A stretch of DNA of 51,344 nucleotides from Intrasporangiaceae bacterium URHB0013 (GTDB lineage: Bacteria > Actinomycetota > Actinomycetes > Actinomycetales > Dermatophilaceae). The stretch lies in NCBI GenBank assembly GCA_000620545.1, contig JIBA01000005.1, forward strand, positions 1-51,344. Direction: 5' to 3'. Both the position numbers and the translations under genes were made by a program. Positions within the stretch are counted from its first letter, which is position 1. Each line of letters opens with the position of its first letter. Below the pieces are notes generated by a model. The model was not told the origin of the DNA and did not search any database. It saw only the letters and a program-made list of their open reading frames with translations. This document shows positions 41,178-51,081 of this stretch, piece by piece.

Positions 41178-42596
41178 TCAGATCCCGTGGGTGCGGGCGA
41201 CGAGGTCCCGGTAGCGCGCCACGACGTCGGCGTGCGCCTGTTCGTCACCGGGCGGGACGGCATACTCCGAGTCGACGTCGAGGCGCCACGTGGGCGGGTC
41301 CTGTTCTCCGGACAGGGCCCAGGCGGCCTGTCGTGCGGCGCCGACGCCGACGTACTCGGCCGGCGCCGGCACCACGACGGGGGCGCGGAAGAGGTCCGGT
41401 GCGAGCTCGCGGACCGCGCGCGAGGCCGCCGCTCCGCCGATGAGCAGGACGCGTCGGACCTCGACGTCGTGGTCGCGCAGCGCGTCGACACCGGCGACGA
41501 GGTTGCACAGCATCCCTTCCACGGCAGCGCGGGCGAGGTTCTCGGGTGTCGCGTTCGAGCGCGTGAGCCCACTCAGCGTGCCGGTGGCGTCGGGCAGGTC
41601 GGGGGTCCGCTCGCCGTCGAGGTAGGGCAGGAGGCTGAGGCCGCCGGCCCCCGGACCTGCTTGCAGCGCAAGCCGGTCCAGCTCCGCGAGGTCGACACCC
41701 AGCATCGAGGCGGCGGCCGTCAGCACGCGAGCCGCGTTGAGGGTGCACATGAGCGGGAGGTGGTGGCCCGTCGCGTCGGCGAAGCCGGCGATGGCACCGG
41801 TCTCGTCGCGAATGGCCGAGCGGTGCGGGGTGAAGACCGTCCCGCTCGTACCGAGCGACACCACGACGTCGCTCGGCTCGAGCGTCAGGCCGAGGGCGGC
41901 GCCCATGTTGTCGCCCGTACCGGCGGCGACGAGCAGGTCGTTCGCGGTACGTCCTGCCGCGGCGGCCGGTGCGAGCACCTGCGGCACGTCGATGACCCGG
42001 CCGAAGGATCGCTCGAGCAGGTCGAGGCGGTAGTCGTCGTCGGCCGCCGACCAGTAGCCGGTCCCGGACGCGTCTCCACGGTCGGTGGTCCAGCGCTCGA
42101 AGCCGCTGCCCTGCTGGAGGATCCGTCCGGTCAGCCAGTCGTGCGGGAGGACCACCCGTGCGACGCGGGCGGCGTTGTGCGGCTCGTGCTCGGCGAGCCA
42201 GCGCAGCTTCGTCACGGTGAAGCTCGCGACGGGCACCAGGCCCACGGCGTCGACCCACGCGGCGACACCCCCGAGCTCCTCCGTCAGGTCGCGGGCGGCC
42301 CCTGCGCTGCGGGTGTCGTTCCAGAGCAGTGCGTCGCGCACGACACGGTCGTCCTCGTCGAGCGTGACCATGCCGTGCTGCTGGCCACCCACGGCGAGGG
42401 CGGCGACGCCGTCGAGGATGCCGCCGCTGCTGGCCTGCTGGTACGCCTCCCACCAGCGGTCCGGGTGCACCTCGGTGCCGTCGGGGTGCGGGGCCCGTGC
42501 CGTGCGCACCACCTGTCCCGTCGCGGCGTCGCAGACGACGATCTTCGTCGACTGGGTCGAGCTGTCGACCCCTGCGACGAGAACGCGGTCGTTCAT
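41178..42596 (-). CDS. xylB: xylulokinase
   Basis: 472 aa. The FGGY kinase features are in order: [15 protein letters not shown] (phosphate-1), GGQQHGM, the LWNDTRS ribulose/xylulose loop, LPHDWLT, SLGTSGT (phosphate-2) and [12 protein letters not shown]. It phosphorylates D-xylulose to xylulose 5-phosphate for the pentose phosphate pathway. No xylose isomerase or transporter is beside it, so it may serve another xylulose source or be regulated elsewhere. The ATG is at 42596 with GGAGGA just upstream. Confidence 0.92.
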   Translation of the reverse strand: MNDRVLVAGVDSSTQSTKIVVCDAATGQVVRTARAPHPDGTEVHPDRWWEAYQQASSGGILDGVAALAVGGQQHGMVTLDEDDRVVRDALLWNDTRSAGAARDLTEELGGVAAWVDAVGLVPVASFTVTKLRWLAEHEPHNAARVARVVLPHDWLTGRILQQGSGFERWTTDRGDASGTGYWSAADDDYRLDLLERSFGRVIDVPQVLAPAAAAGRTANDLLVAAGTGDNMGAALGLTLEPSDVVVSLGTSGTVFTPHRSAIRDETGAIAGFADATGHHLPLMCTLNAARVLTAAASMLGVDLAELDRLALQAGPGAGGLSLLPYLDGERTPDLPDATGTLSGLTRSNATPENLARAAVEGMLCNLVAGVDALRDHDVEVRRVLLIGGAAASRAVRELAPDLFRAPVVVPAPAEYVGVGAARQAAWALSGEQDPPTWRLDVDSEYAVPPGDEQAHADVVARYRDLVARTHGI

Positions 42597-42900
42597 TCGT
42601 GTTCCTCCAGTCGTGCATCGGCGGCGTTGCCGGCCCCGGGGCAGCGCCCGGTCACGAGGGGCCTCGGCAGTCCGGTCGAGCGTATGCCTTGGGGCGCCTG
42701 GCGTGGTCGTGATGTCCGCTGCCGGCAGGTCGCTGACGTGGGGTGCCCCCGCCGCCCGGGCGATGTGCCCACCATCAGAGACGGGTGGGCCATGCCGCAG
42801 CCCATTTGTGTGACGTGCCCGGCAGAGGCGGCGCCAACCGAGGGTCGTGCTCTAGGTTCGTGAACCAGTGCCCACAGCCCTCAGCGCGAAGGAGCCCAGC
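42597..42900. promoter_or_regulatory. divergent region of xylB and pntA
   Basis: 304 bases with no gene that I can support. It must hold promoters for both. A near-copy of the window motif (GTATGCCT) lies at 42682. No clear repressor palindrome was found. Confidence 0.4.
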
Positions 42901-44466
42901 GTGCAGATCGGTGTCCCCCGTGAGACCCGCGCCCGAGAGACACGTGTCGCCGCGACGCCCAAGACCGTCGAGCAGCTCGTCGCGCTGGGCTATGACGTCG
43001 CCGTCGAGCGTGGAGCGGGAGAGCTGGCGAGCTTCTCCGACGAGGCGTATGCCGTCGCGGGCGCTCGCGTCGTCACCGCCGATGAGGCGTGGGGCTCGCC
43101 GATCGTCCACCAGGTCAACGCGCCCTCCGACGAGGCGATCGCGCGGCTCCGGCCGGGCACCGTCCTCATCTCCCTCATGGCGCCGGCCATCAGTCCGGAC
43201 CTCGTCGAGAAGCTGCGTGCAGCCGGAGTCACCGCGATGGCGATGGACGCGGTCCCGCGCATCAGCCGGGCGCAGTCGCTGGACGTCCTGTCGTCGATGG
43301 CCAACATCGCCGGCTACCGCGCCGTCATCGAGGCCGCTCACGAGTTCGGCTCCTTCTTCACCGGCCAGGTCACGGCGGCCGGCAAGGTGCCACCTGCCAA
43401 GGTGCTCGTCGCGGGGGCCGGCGTCGCCGGGCTCGCAGCCATCGGCACGGCCCGTTCGCTCGGGGCCATCGTCCGGGCGACCGACGCCCGCGCCGAGGTG
43501 GCCGAGCAGGTCGAGTCGATGGGTGCCGACTTCCTCGCTGTCCAGATTCCCGAGGTCGATGCCGCCGCCGCGTCGAGCGACGGCTACGCCAAGGAGATGG
43601 GGGAGGAGTACAACCGGCGCGCCGCCGAGCTGTATGCCGCCCAGGCCCCCGACGTCGACATCATCGTCACGACGGCGCTCATCCCCGGACGCCCTGCGCC
43701 ACGACTCATCACCGGTGCGATGGTCGCCACGATGAAGCCCGGCTCGGTCATCGTCGACATGGCCGCGGCCAACGGTGGCAACGTCGAGGGTGCGGTCGCC
43801 GACGAGCTCGTCGTCACCGACAACGGCGTGACGATCATCGGCTACACGGACCTCGCGGCGCGGCTGCCCACGCAGGCGTCGCAGCTCTACGGCACGAACC
43901 TCGTCAACCTCATGAAGCTTGTGACGCCGGGCAAGGACGGTCAGCTCGTCCTCGACTTCGACGACGTCGTGCAGCGGAACATGACGGTCGCCCGTGACGG
44001 GGAGCTGCTCTGGCCCCCGCCGGCGATCCAGGTGAGCGCGGCCCCCGTGGCGCAGACGGCCGCCGGCAAGCGCTTGGCCAAGGAGCCCGAGCCACCGAGG
44101 GACCCGCGGCGCCGATACGCCGGGATGGCCATCGGTGCGGTCGTCTTCGCGGTGGTCGCGGCCGTCTCGCCGCCGAGCTTCCTCGGCCACTTCACGGTCT
44201 TCGCGCTCGCGGTCGTCATCGGCTACTACGTCATCGGCAACGTCCACCACGCGCTGCACACGCCCCTGATGTCGGTCACGAACGCGATCAGCGGCATCAT
44301 CATCGTCGGCGCCCTGCTCCAGCTCGGCTCAGCCGGCTCGATCGGGGGCACGAAAGGCGTCGTCATCATGGTGCTGGGCTTCGTGGCCGCGCTGCTGGCG
44401 AGCATCAACATCTTCGGTGGGTTCACCGTCACCCGCCGCATGCTGACGATGTTCCGGAAGGGCTGA
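42901..44466 (+). CDS. pntA: NAD(P) transhydrogenase subunit alpha
   Basis: 521 aa from a GTG with AAGGAG six bases upstream. Residues 1-385 are domain I, which binds NAD(H): [41 protein letters not shown] and the [13 protein letters not shown] segment. The last 125 residues are four membrane helices of domain II. Having both in one chain matches the E. coli-like PntA layout rather than split PntAA/PntAB. With PntB it couples proton entry to NADPH formation from NADH. Confidence 0.95.
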   Translation: MQIGVPRETRARETRVAATPKTVEQLVALGYDVAVERGAGELASFSDEAYAVAGARVVTADEAWGSPIVHQVNAPSDEAIARLRPGTVLISLMAPAISPDLVEKLRAAGVTAMAMDAVPRISRAQSLDVLSSMANIAGYRAVIEAAHEFGSFFTGQVTAAGKVPPAKVLVAGAGVAGLAAIGTARSLGAIVRATDARAEVAEQVESMGADFLAVQIPEVDAAAASSDGYAKEMGEEYNRRAAELYAAQAPDVDIIVTTALIPGRPAPRLITGAMVATMKPGSVIVDMAAANGGNVEGAVADELVVTDNGVTIIGYTDLAARLPTQASQLYGTNLVNLMKLVTPGKDGQLVLDFDDVVQRNMTVARDGELLWPPPAIQVSAAPVAQTAAGKRLAKEPEPPRDPRRRYAGMAIGAVVFAVVAAVSPPSFLGHFTVFALAVVIGYYVIGNVHHALHTPLMSVTNAISGIIIVGALLQLGSAGSIGGTKGVVIMVLGFVAALLASINIFGGFTVTRRMLTMFRKG

Positions 44467-44472
44467 CCGCAC

Positions 44473-45861
44473 ATGGACACGGCACTCATCCAGGCGGCAT
44501 ACATCGTCGCTGCGCTGCTCTTCATCATGTCGCTCGCCGGGCTGTCGAAGCACGAGACCGCGCGCGAGGGCAACGTCCTCGGCATGGTCGGCATGGGGAT
44601 CGCTCTCGTGGCCACGCTGTGGCTCTCCCTGCGTGGTGCGGCGTGCTCGGCCTGGCTGCTCATCGCCTTCGCGATGGTCGTCGGCGCCGCCATCGGCATC
44701 GCTCGTGCGCGCAAGGTCGAGATGACGGGCATGCCCGAGCTCATCGCCATGCTGCACTCGTTCGTCGGGGCGGCGGCGGTGCTTGTCGGCATCAACACGT
44801 TCGTCGCCACGTCCGATGCCGTCGGGGTCGAGGGTGAGGCGGTCCACCTCGTCGAGATCTTCCTCGGTGTCTTCATCGGGGCCGTGACGTTCACGGGCTC
44901 GATCGTCGCGTTCCTCAAGCTGTCGGCGCGCATCTCGAGCAAGCCGCTCATGCTGCCCGCCCGACACTGGCTCAACCTCGCTGCGCTGGTCGTGTCCGCC
45001 GGCCTGCTCGGGTGGTTCGTGGCGGCGGACTCGATCGTGCCGCTGCTCGTCATGACCGCGATCGCGCTGGCGTTCGGCTGGCACCTCGTCGCCTCGATCG
45101 GCGGGGGGGACATGCCCGTCGTCGTCTCGATGCTCAACAGCTACTCGGGCTGGGCAGCCGCCGCGGCGGGCTTCATGCTCGGCAACGACCTGCTCATCGT
45201 CACCGGGGCGCTCGTCGGCTCGTCCGGTGCGTACCTGTCGTACATCATGTGCAAGGCCATGAACCGGTCGTTCGTCTCGGTCATCGCCGGCGGCTTCGGG
45301 TCCGACGGGACCGTGTCCGACTCCGACGTCGACTACGGCGACCACCGCGAGACGAACGCGGCCGAGGTCGCCGACCTGCTCAAGAACGCGTCGACGGTCG
45401 TCATCACGCCCGGCTACGGCATGGCGGTGGCCCAGGCCCAGTACCCCGTCGCGGACCTCACCTCGAAGCTGCGCGAGCGTGGCGTCGACGTGCGGTTCGG
45501 CATCCACCCGGTCGCAGGCCGCCTCCCCGGCCACATGAACGTCCTGCTCGCGGAGGCGAAGGTGCCGTACGACATCGTCCTCGAGATGGACGAGGTCAAC
45601 GACGACTTCCCCGCCACCGACGTCGTGCTCGTCATCGGCGCCAACGACACCGTCAACCCCGCCGCCGCCGAGGACCCGACCTCGCCGATCGCCGGCATGC
45701 CGGTCCTCGAGGTGTGGAACGCCAAGGACGTCATCGTGTTCAAGCGCTCGATGAACGCCGGCTACGCCGGGGTCCAGAACCCGCTCTTCTTCCGCGACAA
45801 CTCCGCGATGCTCTTCGGCGACGCCAAGGAACGCGTCGAGGACATCATCAAGGCCCTCTGA
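44473..45861 (+). CDS. pntB: NAD(P) transhydrogenase subunit beta
   Basis: 462 aa. About eight or nine membrane helices (residues 5-260) are followed by domain III, which binds NADP(H): [35 protein letters not shown] and [12 protein letters not shown] are the signature motifs. It starts six bases past the pntA stop and needs PntA to function. A 40-bp perfect palindrome lies downstream and separates it from the convergent permease gene. Confidence 0.97.
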   Translation: MDTALIQAAYIVAALLFIMSLAGLSKHETAREGNVLGMVGMGIALVATLWLSLRGAACSAWLLIAFAMVVGAAIGIARARKVEMTGMPELIAMLHSFVGAAAVLVGINTFVATSDAVGVEGEAVHLVEIFLGVFIGAVTFTGSIVAFLKLSARISSKPLMLPARHWLNLAALVVSAGLLGWFVAADSIVPLLVMTAIALAFGWHLVASIGGGDMPVVVSMLNSYSGWAAAAAGFMLGNDLLIVTGALVGSSGAYLSYIMCKAMNRSFVSVIAGGFGSDGTVSDSDVDYGDHRETNAAEVADLLKNASTVVITPGYGMAVAQAQYPVADLTSKLRERGVDVRFGIHPVAGRLPGHMNVLLAEAKVPYDIVLEMDEVNDDFPATDVVLVIGANDTVNPAAAEDPTSPIAGMPVLEVWNAKDVIVFKRSMNAGYAGVQNPLFFRDNSAMLFGDAKERVEDIIKAL

Positions 45862-45916
45862 CCACCCTGCGCCACACACCCCGCCTGTCCGGGCCCTCGG
45901 CGCCCCCGCAACGTGA

Positions 45917-45956
45917 ACGCGGCGTTCGTCCTCGAGCTCGAGGACGAACGCCGCGT
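45917..45956. terminator. 40-bp perfect palindrome between convergent genes
   Basis: Arms 45917-45936 and 45937-45956 are exact reverse complements with no loop, centred on CTCGAGCTCGAG. It lies between pntB and the APC permease and can terminate both transcripts. Confidence 0.8.
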
Positions 45957-45982
45957 CTCAGCCGGCGAGGAGGGGTCAGCGG

Positions 45983-47479
45983 TCAGGGGACCGCATCACG
46001 TTCCGCCTCGGTCCACTTGTCCCCGGTGGCCAGCCTGCTGTGCTGGCGCGAGTAGAGGAAGTAGATGACGAAGCCGAGAACCATCCAGACGATGAAGCGA
46101 AGCCACGTCTCGAGGCTGAGGTTGAGGATCAGGTAGAAGCACATCGCCGCCGAGAGCCACGGGACCCACGGGTTGCCCGGCACCTTGAACGAGCGCTTGA
46201 GGTCGGGTCGCTTCTTGCGCAGGATCGGCACGGCGAGGGACACGAGGACGAAGGCCGCCAGCGTCCCGATGTTCACCATCTCCTCGAGCGTGCCGATCGG
46301 CGTGATGCTCGCGGCCACGGCAACGGCGGCTCCGATGATCAGGGTCAGCTTCACGGGGGTGCCCGTGTTGGGGTTGGTGACGCCCAGGCCCGGGGGCAGG
46401 AGCCGGTCGCGGCTCATCGCGAAGGTCACGCGCGTCGCGCCGATGATGAGCGTCATGACCACGGTCGTCAGACCTGCCACCGCGCCGGCCGAGATCAACG
46501 TCGCATAGCCGTCCTTGCCGACAGCGACGAAGGCGTTGGCGAGAGCGGCCTTCGGGTCGATCTCGCTGTACTTCTGCATGCCCGTGATGACGAGGGAGAC
46601 GGCAACGTAGAGGATCGTGCAGATGACGAGCGAGCCGATGATGCCCCGGGGGAGGTCGCGCTGCGGGTTCTTGGCCTCCTCGGCCGTGGTCGCGACGACG
46701 TCGAAGCCGATGTAGGCGAAGAAGACGAGCGCGGCCGCCGACATGATGCCGAGCACGCCGAACGTGGCTGGGGTCACCCCCGTGATGAGCTGTAGGACGG
46801 GTGCGTGGATCCCCTCGGAGCCCTTGGCGCCGGGCGCTGACGGAGGGATGAAGGGCGTCCAGTTGTCGCGGTTGATGAAGCCGATGCCCGCGATGATCAC
46901 GAAGAGGACGATGAACAGCTTGATCGCAACGAGGACCAGGTTGACCCGGAGCGACTCCTTGATCCCCTTCGCGACGAGCAGGGTCAGGCCGGCCACGAGG
47001 ACGAAGGCGGGAAGGTCGAAGTGCCATCCATCGGCTGGGCCCAGCGACGCCGGCCAGGTGATGCCGAGCTGATCGAGCAACGTGACGAAGTAGGTGGACC
47101 AGCCCTGGGCGACGACGCTGGCGCCGAGCATCAGCTCGAGGAGCAGGTCCCAGCCGATGGCCCAGGCGACGATCTCGCCCAAGGTGGCGTAGGAGAACGT
47201 GTAGGCCGAGCCGGACACCGGCACGGTGGAGGCGAACTCTGCGTAGCAGAGAGCGGCCAGACCGCACACCACGGCACCGAGGATGAAGGAGTAGACGACC
47301 GACGGGCCGGCATACTGCTGGGCCGCCCGTCCGGTCACGGTGAAGATGCCGGCGCCGATGATGACGCCGATGCCGAAGACCGTGAGGTCGAGCGCCGACA
47401 GGCGCCGTTTCAGGTGGTGGTCTGCTTCGTCCGCAGCGGCCAGGGACTGCTCGACAGACTTGGTGCGGAAGACACTCAT
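45983..47479 (-). CDS. APC-family amino-acid permease (CAT/YfnA-like)
   Basis: 498 aa and about 12-14 membrane helices. The first helix motif GIGVIIGAGIFTVTGRAA, GSAYTFSYATLGEIVAWAIGW and FFAYIGFDVVATTAEE are typical of cationic-amino-acid/YfnA-type transporters. It imports an amino acid with protons; basic amino acids are the usual substrate for this branch, but that is only inferred. It converges with pntB. Confidence 0.9.
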   Translation of the reverse strand: MSVFRTKSVEQSLAAADEADHHLKRRLSALDLTVFGIGVIIGAGIFTVTGRAAQQYAGPSVVYSFILGAVVCGLAALCYAEFASTVPVSGSAYTFSYATLGEIVAWAIGWDLLLELMLGASVVAQGWSTYFVTLLDQLGITWPASLGPADGWHFDLPAFVLVAGLTLLVAKGIKESLRVNLVLVAIKLFIVLFVIIAGIGFINRDNWTPFIPPSAPGAKGSEGIHAPVLQLITGVTPATFGVLGIMSAAALVFFAYIGFDVVATTAEEAKNPQRDLPRGIIGSLVICTILYVAVSLVITGMQKYSEIDPKAALANAFVAVGKDGYATLISAGAVAGLTTVVMTLIIGATRVTFAMSRDRLLPPGLGVTNPNTGTPVKLTLIIGAAVAVAASITPIGTLEEMVNIGTLAAFVLVSLAVPILRKKRPDLKRSFKVPGNPWVPWLSAAMCFYLILNLSLETWLRFIVWMVLGFVIYFLYSRQHSRLATGDKWTEAERDAVP

Positions 47480-47599
47480 CGGGACCTCCGAGCGCGGCGA
47501 ATGGTCGTGGTCAGAACAACGTAGACCCGATGAGTGCCCGCGGCGAGCCCGCTCTCGCCGTGTCGTCCGCGCGGACCTCGGCGCCGGAGCGACCGTGGG

Positions 47600-48394
47600 T
47601 CAGGGCGGCGGCCAGATCGGGCCGGTGTCGGCGCCACGGCGCCGCTGCTTGCGGTCGTCGCTCTCGTAGACCGTCTCCGAGCCTTCGGCGGGCCGCTGGA
47701 TCGGAACCGCCCGGGAGTAGGAGTCGAGGCGGTCCTGGATCGGGTTGCGGGTGCGGTGCACGTCCGGGTAGGCGGGATCGGAGCCCGGGGCGATCGGGTC
47801 CATCGGCGGGGTCGGGCCGCCGGGCTGTCTCGTGTCACCGGTGAGGTCGCCGTAGAGCTCCTCGAACTCCTCGTCGCCGGGAGGCGGCACGATGTGGAAG
47901 ATCTCGGCGCAGATGTCGCGGTAGGTCTGGTCCGGGTGCGGCACCCACTTGACCTCGCGAAGAGCCTGGTCCTGGCCGGCGCTCTCGAGGACGAACTTGC
48001 CGTAGCCGAGGAACTGGCCGGGGAGGGAGCGGGCGTAGCTCATGTCGGTGACCTTGAGCAGCGGCATCATCGCGACCTTGTGGGAGATGAGGCCGTAGCG
48101 CAGCAGCAGCCGCTTGTCGGTGGCCACGAACCAGTTGTGGCTCCAGTCGAGCAGGCACCAGAGGAGGCGTACGAGCAGTGCGAGGAAGAGCCACCAGAAG
48201 ACCGTGCCGACGGCCTGGGTGGACGTGGTGACGTTGGAGTCGACCCACACGGCGGCGGTGAGGGCCAGGAGGACCGTGGCCACGGGCTCGACGAGCTTGG
48301 CCCAGTGCGCCCGCACCGCGGTGACCAGCCTCTCGCCCGGGAGCAGGATCGGCGCCAGTCCGAGCGGGACCTCCGTGCTCCGTAGCAGCGCCAT
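47600..48394 (-). CDS. PH-domain (bPH2) membrane protein
   Basis: 264 aa. Two membrane helices (residues about 33-80: VATVLLALTAAVWV and VFWWLFLALLVRLLW) are followed by the bacterial PH-like domain (NWFVATDKRLLLRYGLIS, ALREVKWVPHPDQ), and a Pro/Asp-rich 90-residue tail. Such proteins are common in actinobacteria with unknown roles at the membrane. It precedes the 56-aa gene in position but is separated from it by 18 bases on the same strand, so they form one operon. Confidence 0.82.
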   Translation of the reverse strand: MALLRSTEVPLGLAPILLPGERLVTAVRAHWAKLVEPVATVLLALTAAVWVDSNVTTSTQAVGTVFWWLFLALLVRLLWCLLDWSHNWFVATDKRLLLRYGLISHKVAMMPLLKVTDMSYARSLPGQFLGYGKFVLESAGQDQALREVKWVPHPDQTYRDICAEIFHIVPPPGDEEFEELYGDLTGDTRQPGGPTPPMDPIAPGSDPAYPDVHRTRNPIQDRLDSYSRAVPIQRPAEGSETVYESDDRKQRRRGADTGPIWPPP

Positions 48395-48412
48395 GGGCTC
48401 AGTCTGCTCGCA

Positions 48413-48583
48413 TCATCGGTTGAGCAGTGAGTTGAAGAACGTGAGGATGGCGTTGAAGCCGTCGACGAGGAGACCCCAGATGTTGTTCACGATGTCGGCC
48501 GCCTTGTCCGGGGAGGTGAACACGGCGTAGACGAAGAACGCGAGCACGACGATCAGGACGATCTTCTTGGCCTTGGGGCCCAT
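48413..48583 (-). CDS. small membrane protein, 56 aa
   Basis: MGPKAKKIVLIVVLAFFVYA then a short loop (FTSPDKAADIVNNIWGLLVD) and a second amphipathic helix. One clear membrane helix with a basic N-terminus. AAGGAGCG precedes the ATG at good spacing. It lies just upstream of the PH-domain gene. It resembles short actinobacterial membrane proteins often found beside PH-domain genes. Function unknown. Confidence 0.75.
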   Translation of the reverse strand: MGPKAKKIVLIVVLAFFVYAVFTSPDKAADIVNNIWGLLVDGFNAILTFFNSLLNR

Positions 48584-48731
48584 GGTGTGTCGCTCCTTGG
48601 AGGGAAGGTGCTGGGGCTGCCTGGCAGCCCCACGGCACAGGGGTGCGACCAGTGTGCCGTACGTGGCTGGTGGGGTGCGCGACCCGGCGCCCGCGTGTCG
48701 ACCCGGCACCGACGGTGGGCTGGCGCGTCGC

Positions 48732-48737
48732 TATCCT
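48732..48737 (+). promoter_or_regulatory. -10 element of leaderless rsm22-like gene
   Basis: TATCCT ends six bases before the GTG at 48744, with no ribosome site. Confidence 0.5.
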
Positions 48738-48743
48738 CCTCGC

Positions 48744-49733
48744 GTGACGCGAACGCCAGCGTATGCCGCCGAGCTGCGCGCCGCGCTGACCCGCGCCGTG
48801 CGTGGGATCGACGAGCGTGAGCTGGTTCGGGCGACCGAGGCGCTCGTGGCGCGCTATCGGTCGGTCGCCCCCGCGCCGGTGCCGATCCTCGCGTCCCGGG
48901 TGCACGTGATGGCCTACGCGGCCTACCGGATGCCGGCGACGCACGCGGCTCTCGCGCGCGTGATGGACGAGCTCGCGGACCGGGGCCTGGCGCCCCGCTC
49001 GCTGCTCGACCTCGGCGGCGGCACGGGCGCCGCGGCGTGGGCGGCGGCAGGCACCTTCGATTCGCTCAAGTCGATCACGGTCCTCGACCAGGTCGAGGAC
49101 GCCCTCGTCCTCGGACGCGAGCTCGTCGCCGATGCGCCGTCAGGGGTCCTGGCGAGGACGACGTTCCGGCAGGCTGTCGCCGGGTCCTGGCCCGACGTCG
49201 GGGCCGACCTCGTGACGGTGTCGTATGTGCTCAGCGAGCTCGACGAGGCACAGCAGGAAGCGCTCGTCGCCGATGCGATGCGTCGGGGTCGCATCGTCGT
49301 CATCGCTGAGCCCGGCACGCCGGACGGGTACACCCGCGTGCTCCGCGTCCGGTCGGCTCTCCTCGCTGCTGGCTGGACCCTCGTCGGACCGTGCCCGCAC
49401 GCCGCGGACTGCCCTCTCGGACAAGGCGACTGGTGTCACTTCGCGGCCAGGGTGAGCCGCTCCGCGGAGCATCGTCGCCTCAAGGGCGCGGAGCTGTCGT
49501 ACGAGGACGAGAAGTTCTCGTGGCTCGCCGCCGCGGCGCCGGGCGTCCTCGAACCGCAGGCAGCGCACGCGCGCTCGGGCCGCATCCTCCGCCATCCCCT
49601 GAAGCGCAAGGGCTTCGTCGAGTTCCAGGTGTGCCGGCCAGACGGGACGGCCGGCCGCGAGGTGATCTCGAAGAAGGCAGGTGAGCGCTACCGGAAGGCG
49701 CGCGACGCCGAGTGGGGCGACGTGCTGCCCTGA
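48744..49733 (+). CDS. Rsm22-like small ribosomal subunit methyltransferase
   Basis: 329 aa. SAM-binding motif LLDLGGGTGAAAWAA, then VSYVLSEL and the cysteine set CPHAADCPLGQGDWCHF, which binds a metal or Fe-S cluster in Rsm22 proteins, followed by KGAELSYEDEKFSWLA. Rsm22 proteins act in small-subunit rRNA methylation or assembly in mitochondria and bacteria. The C-terminal lysine/arginine-rich part suits RNA binding. The GTG start is leaderless. Confidence 0.88.
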   Translation: MTRTPAYAAELRAALTRAVRGIDERELVRATEALVARYRSVAPAPVPILASRVHVMAYAAYRMPATHAALARVMDELADRGLAPRSLLDLGGGTGAAAWAAAGTFDSLKSITVLDQVEDALVLGRELVADAPSGVLARTTFRQAVAGSWPDVGADLVTVSYVLSELDEAQQEALVADAMRRGRIVVIAEPGTPDGYTRVLRVRSALLAAGWTLVGPCPHAADCPLGQGDWCHFAARVSRSAEHRRLKGAELSYEDEKFSWLAAAAPGVLEPQAAHARSGRILRHPLKRKGFVEFQVCRPDGTAGREVISKKAGERYRKARDAEWGDVLP

Positions 49734-49765
49734 CCCGGCGGCATACGCAAGCATGGCGGCAGTGC

Positions 49766-50404
49766 TCACACGACGCCGTAGAGGCGGTCGCCGGCGTCGC
49801 CGAGGCCGGGGACGATGTAGCCCTTCTCGTTGAGCTTCTCGTCGATGGTGCCGAGCACGACCTTGACGGGGATGTCGCTGTCGGAGAGCTCGTCCTCGAG
49901 GTGCTTGATGCCCTCGGGCGCCGCGAGCAGGCAGACGGCCGTGATGTCGCGGGCCCCCCTCGCGGTGAGGTAGTCGATCGCCATGACCAGCGTGCCGCCG
50001 GTCGCGAGCATCGGGTCGAGGATGAAGACCTGGCGGCCCGTGAGGTCGTCGGGCAGGCGGTTCGCGTACGTCGAGACCTCGAGGGTCTCCTCGTTGCGGA
50101 TCATGCCGAGGAACCCCACCTCGGCGCTCGGGAGCAGCTTGACCATGCCGTCGAGCATCCCGAGACCGGCGCGCAGGATGGGGACGATGATCGGCTTGGG
50201 GTTGGAGAGCTTGATGCCCGTGGTGGGCGCGACCGGCGTCTCGATCTCGAAGCGCTCGACGCGGACGTCGCGCGTGGCCTCGTAGGCCAGGAGCGTGACG
50301 AGCTCCTCGGCGAGGCGACGGAACGTGGGGCTGTCGGTCCGCTTGTCGCGCAGGTAGGTCAGCTTGTGGGCGATGAGCGGGTGGTCTGCGACATGGACGT
50401 CCAT
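49766..50404 (-). CDS. upp: uracil phosphoribosyltransferase
   Basis: 212 aa, the standard size. [14 protein letters not shown], the PRPP motif [11 protein letters not shown] and the C-terminal [15 protein letters not shown] are intact. It salvages uracil to UMP. The ATG is followed back on the minus strand by TAAGTT ending eight bases away, so it is probably leaderless. It is divergent from tadA across only 17 bases. Confidence 0.97.
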   Translation of the reverse strand: MDVHVADHPLIAHKLTYLRDKRTDSPTFRRLAEELVTLLAYEATRDVRVERFEIETPVAPTTGIKLSNPKPIIVPILRAGLGMLDGMVKLLPSAEVGFLGMIRNEETLEVSTYANRLPDDLTGRQVFILDPMLATGGTLVMAIDYLTARGARDITAVCLLAAPEGIKHLEDELSDSDIPVKVVLGTIDEKLNEKGYIVPGLGDAGDRLYGVV

Positions 50405-50421
50405 GGGTGGAAACTTAGCGC

Positions 50422-50925
50422 GTGGCGAAGAGATCCGAGACCCCCGGCAAGGGCGTCGTGCCGACGCCGGAGACGTATGCCGCCTGGCTCGGCCAGGCCC
50501 TCGACCTGGCGACGGCGACCGCCGGCTCACAGGACGTGCCGGTCGGCGCTGTCGTCCTCGACCCCGACGGCGCAGCCGTCGGTCGCGGTCGCAACGTGCG
50601 CGAGGAGCTGGGCGACCCGACGGGGCATGCGGAGGTGGTCGCCCTGCGCGAGGCGGCGCAGTCCTTGGGCTCGTGGCGGCTCGACGGCTGCACGCTCGTC
50701 GTGACGCTGGAACCCTGCGTCATGTGCGCGGGGGCGGCCATGGCGGCGCGCGTCGAGCGGGTCGTCTTCGGCGCCTGGGACGTCAAGGCAGGGGCGTGCG
50801 GGTCGGTCTGGGACCTCACCCGCGACCCGCTCGCGACGCACACCGTGGACGTTGTCGGAGGTGTGCGGGCGGAGGAGTCGGCGGCCCTCTTGGTCGATTT
50901 CTTCGAGGGCCGAAGGCTCGGGTAG
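50422..50925 (+). CDS. tadA: tRNA adenosine deaminase TadA-like
   Basis: 167 aa. Cytidine-deaminase-fold zinc site: [11 protein letters not shown] (His and catalytic Glu) and [10 protein letters not shown] (two Cys). [10 protein letters not shown] at the front and [15 protein letters not shown] match TadA, which converts A34 of tRNA-Arg(ACG) to inosine; that tRNA is at 29677. The GTG is 17 bases from the divergent upp start. Confidence 0.93.
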   Translation: MAKRSETPGKGVVPTPETYAAWLGQALDLATATAGSQDVPVGAVVLDPDGAAVGRGRNVREELGDPTGHAEVVALREAAQSLGSWRLDGCTLVVTLEPCVMCAGAAMAARVERVVFGAWDVKAGACGSVWDLTRDPLATHTVDVVGGVRAEESAALLVDFFEGRRLG

Positions 50926-50935
50926 GGTCTCTCCC

Positions 50936-51025
50936 GGTGGCGTGTCCGAGCGGCCTAAGGAGCACGCCTCGAAAGCGTGTGTGGGGGTAACTCCACCGTG
51001 GGTTCAAATCCCACCGCCACCGCCA
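50936..51025 (+). tRNA. tRNA-Ser (anticodon CGA)
   Basis: 90 nt with encoded CCA and long variable arm. Acceptor GGTGGCG pairs with CGCCACC; anticodon loop CTCGAAA; T loop GGTTCAAATCC. Confidence 0.96.
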
Positions 51026-51049
51026 GTGTGATGTCGCAAGACATCGGCG

Positions 51050-51081
51050 ACAGTGGCCCTACGGAAACGTAGGGCCACTGT
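51050..51081. terminator. hairpin after tRNA-Ser(CGA)
   Basis: A 14-bp perfect stem (ACAGTGGCCCTACG with its complement) and GAAA loop, followed by TTGTTTTG on the plus strand. It overlaps the 3' end of the transposase gene, so it can end transcripts from both sides. Confidence 0.8.

Noticed and set aside
42682-42689. A further copy of the octamer near xylB
   Set aside because: The sequence is GTATGCCT, one base off, so it was not counted among the 28 exact copies.
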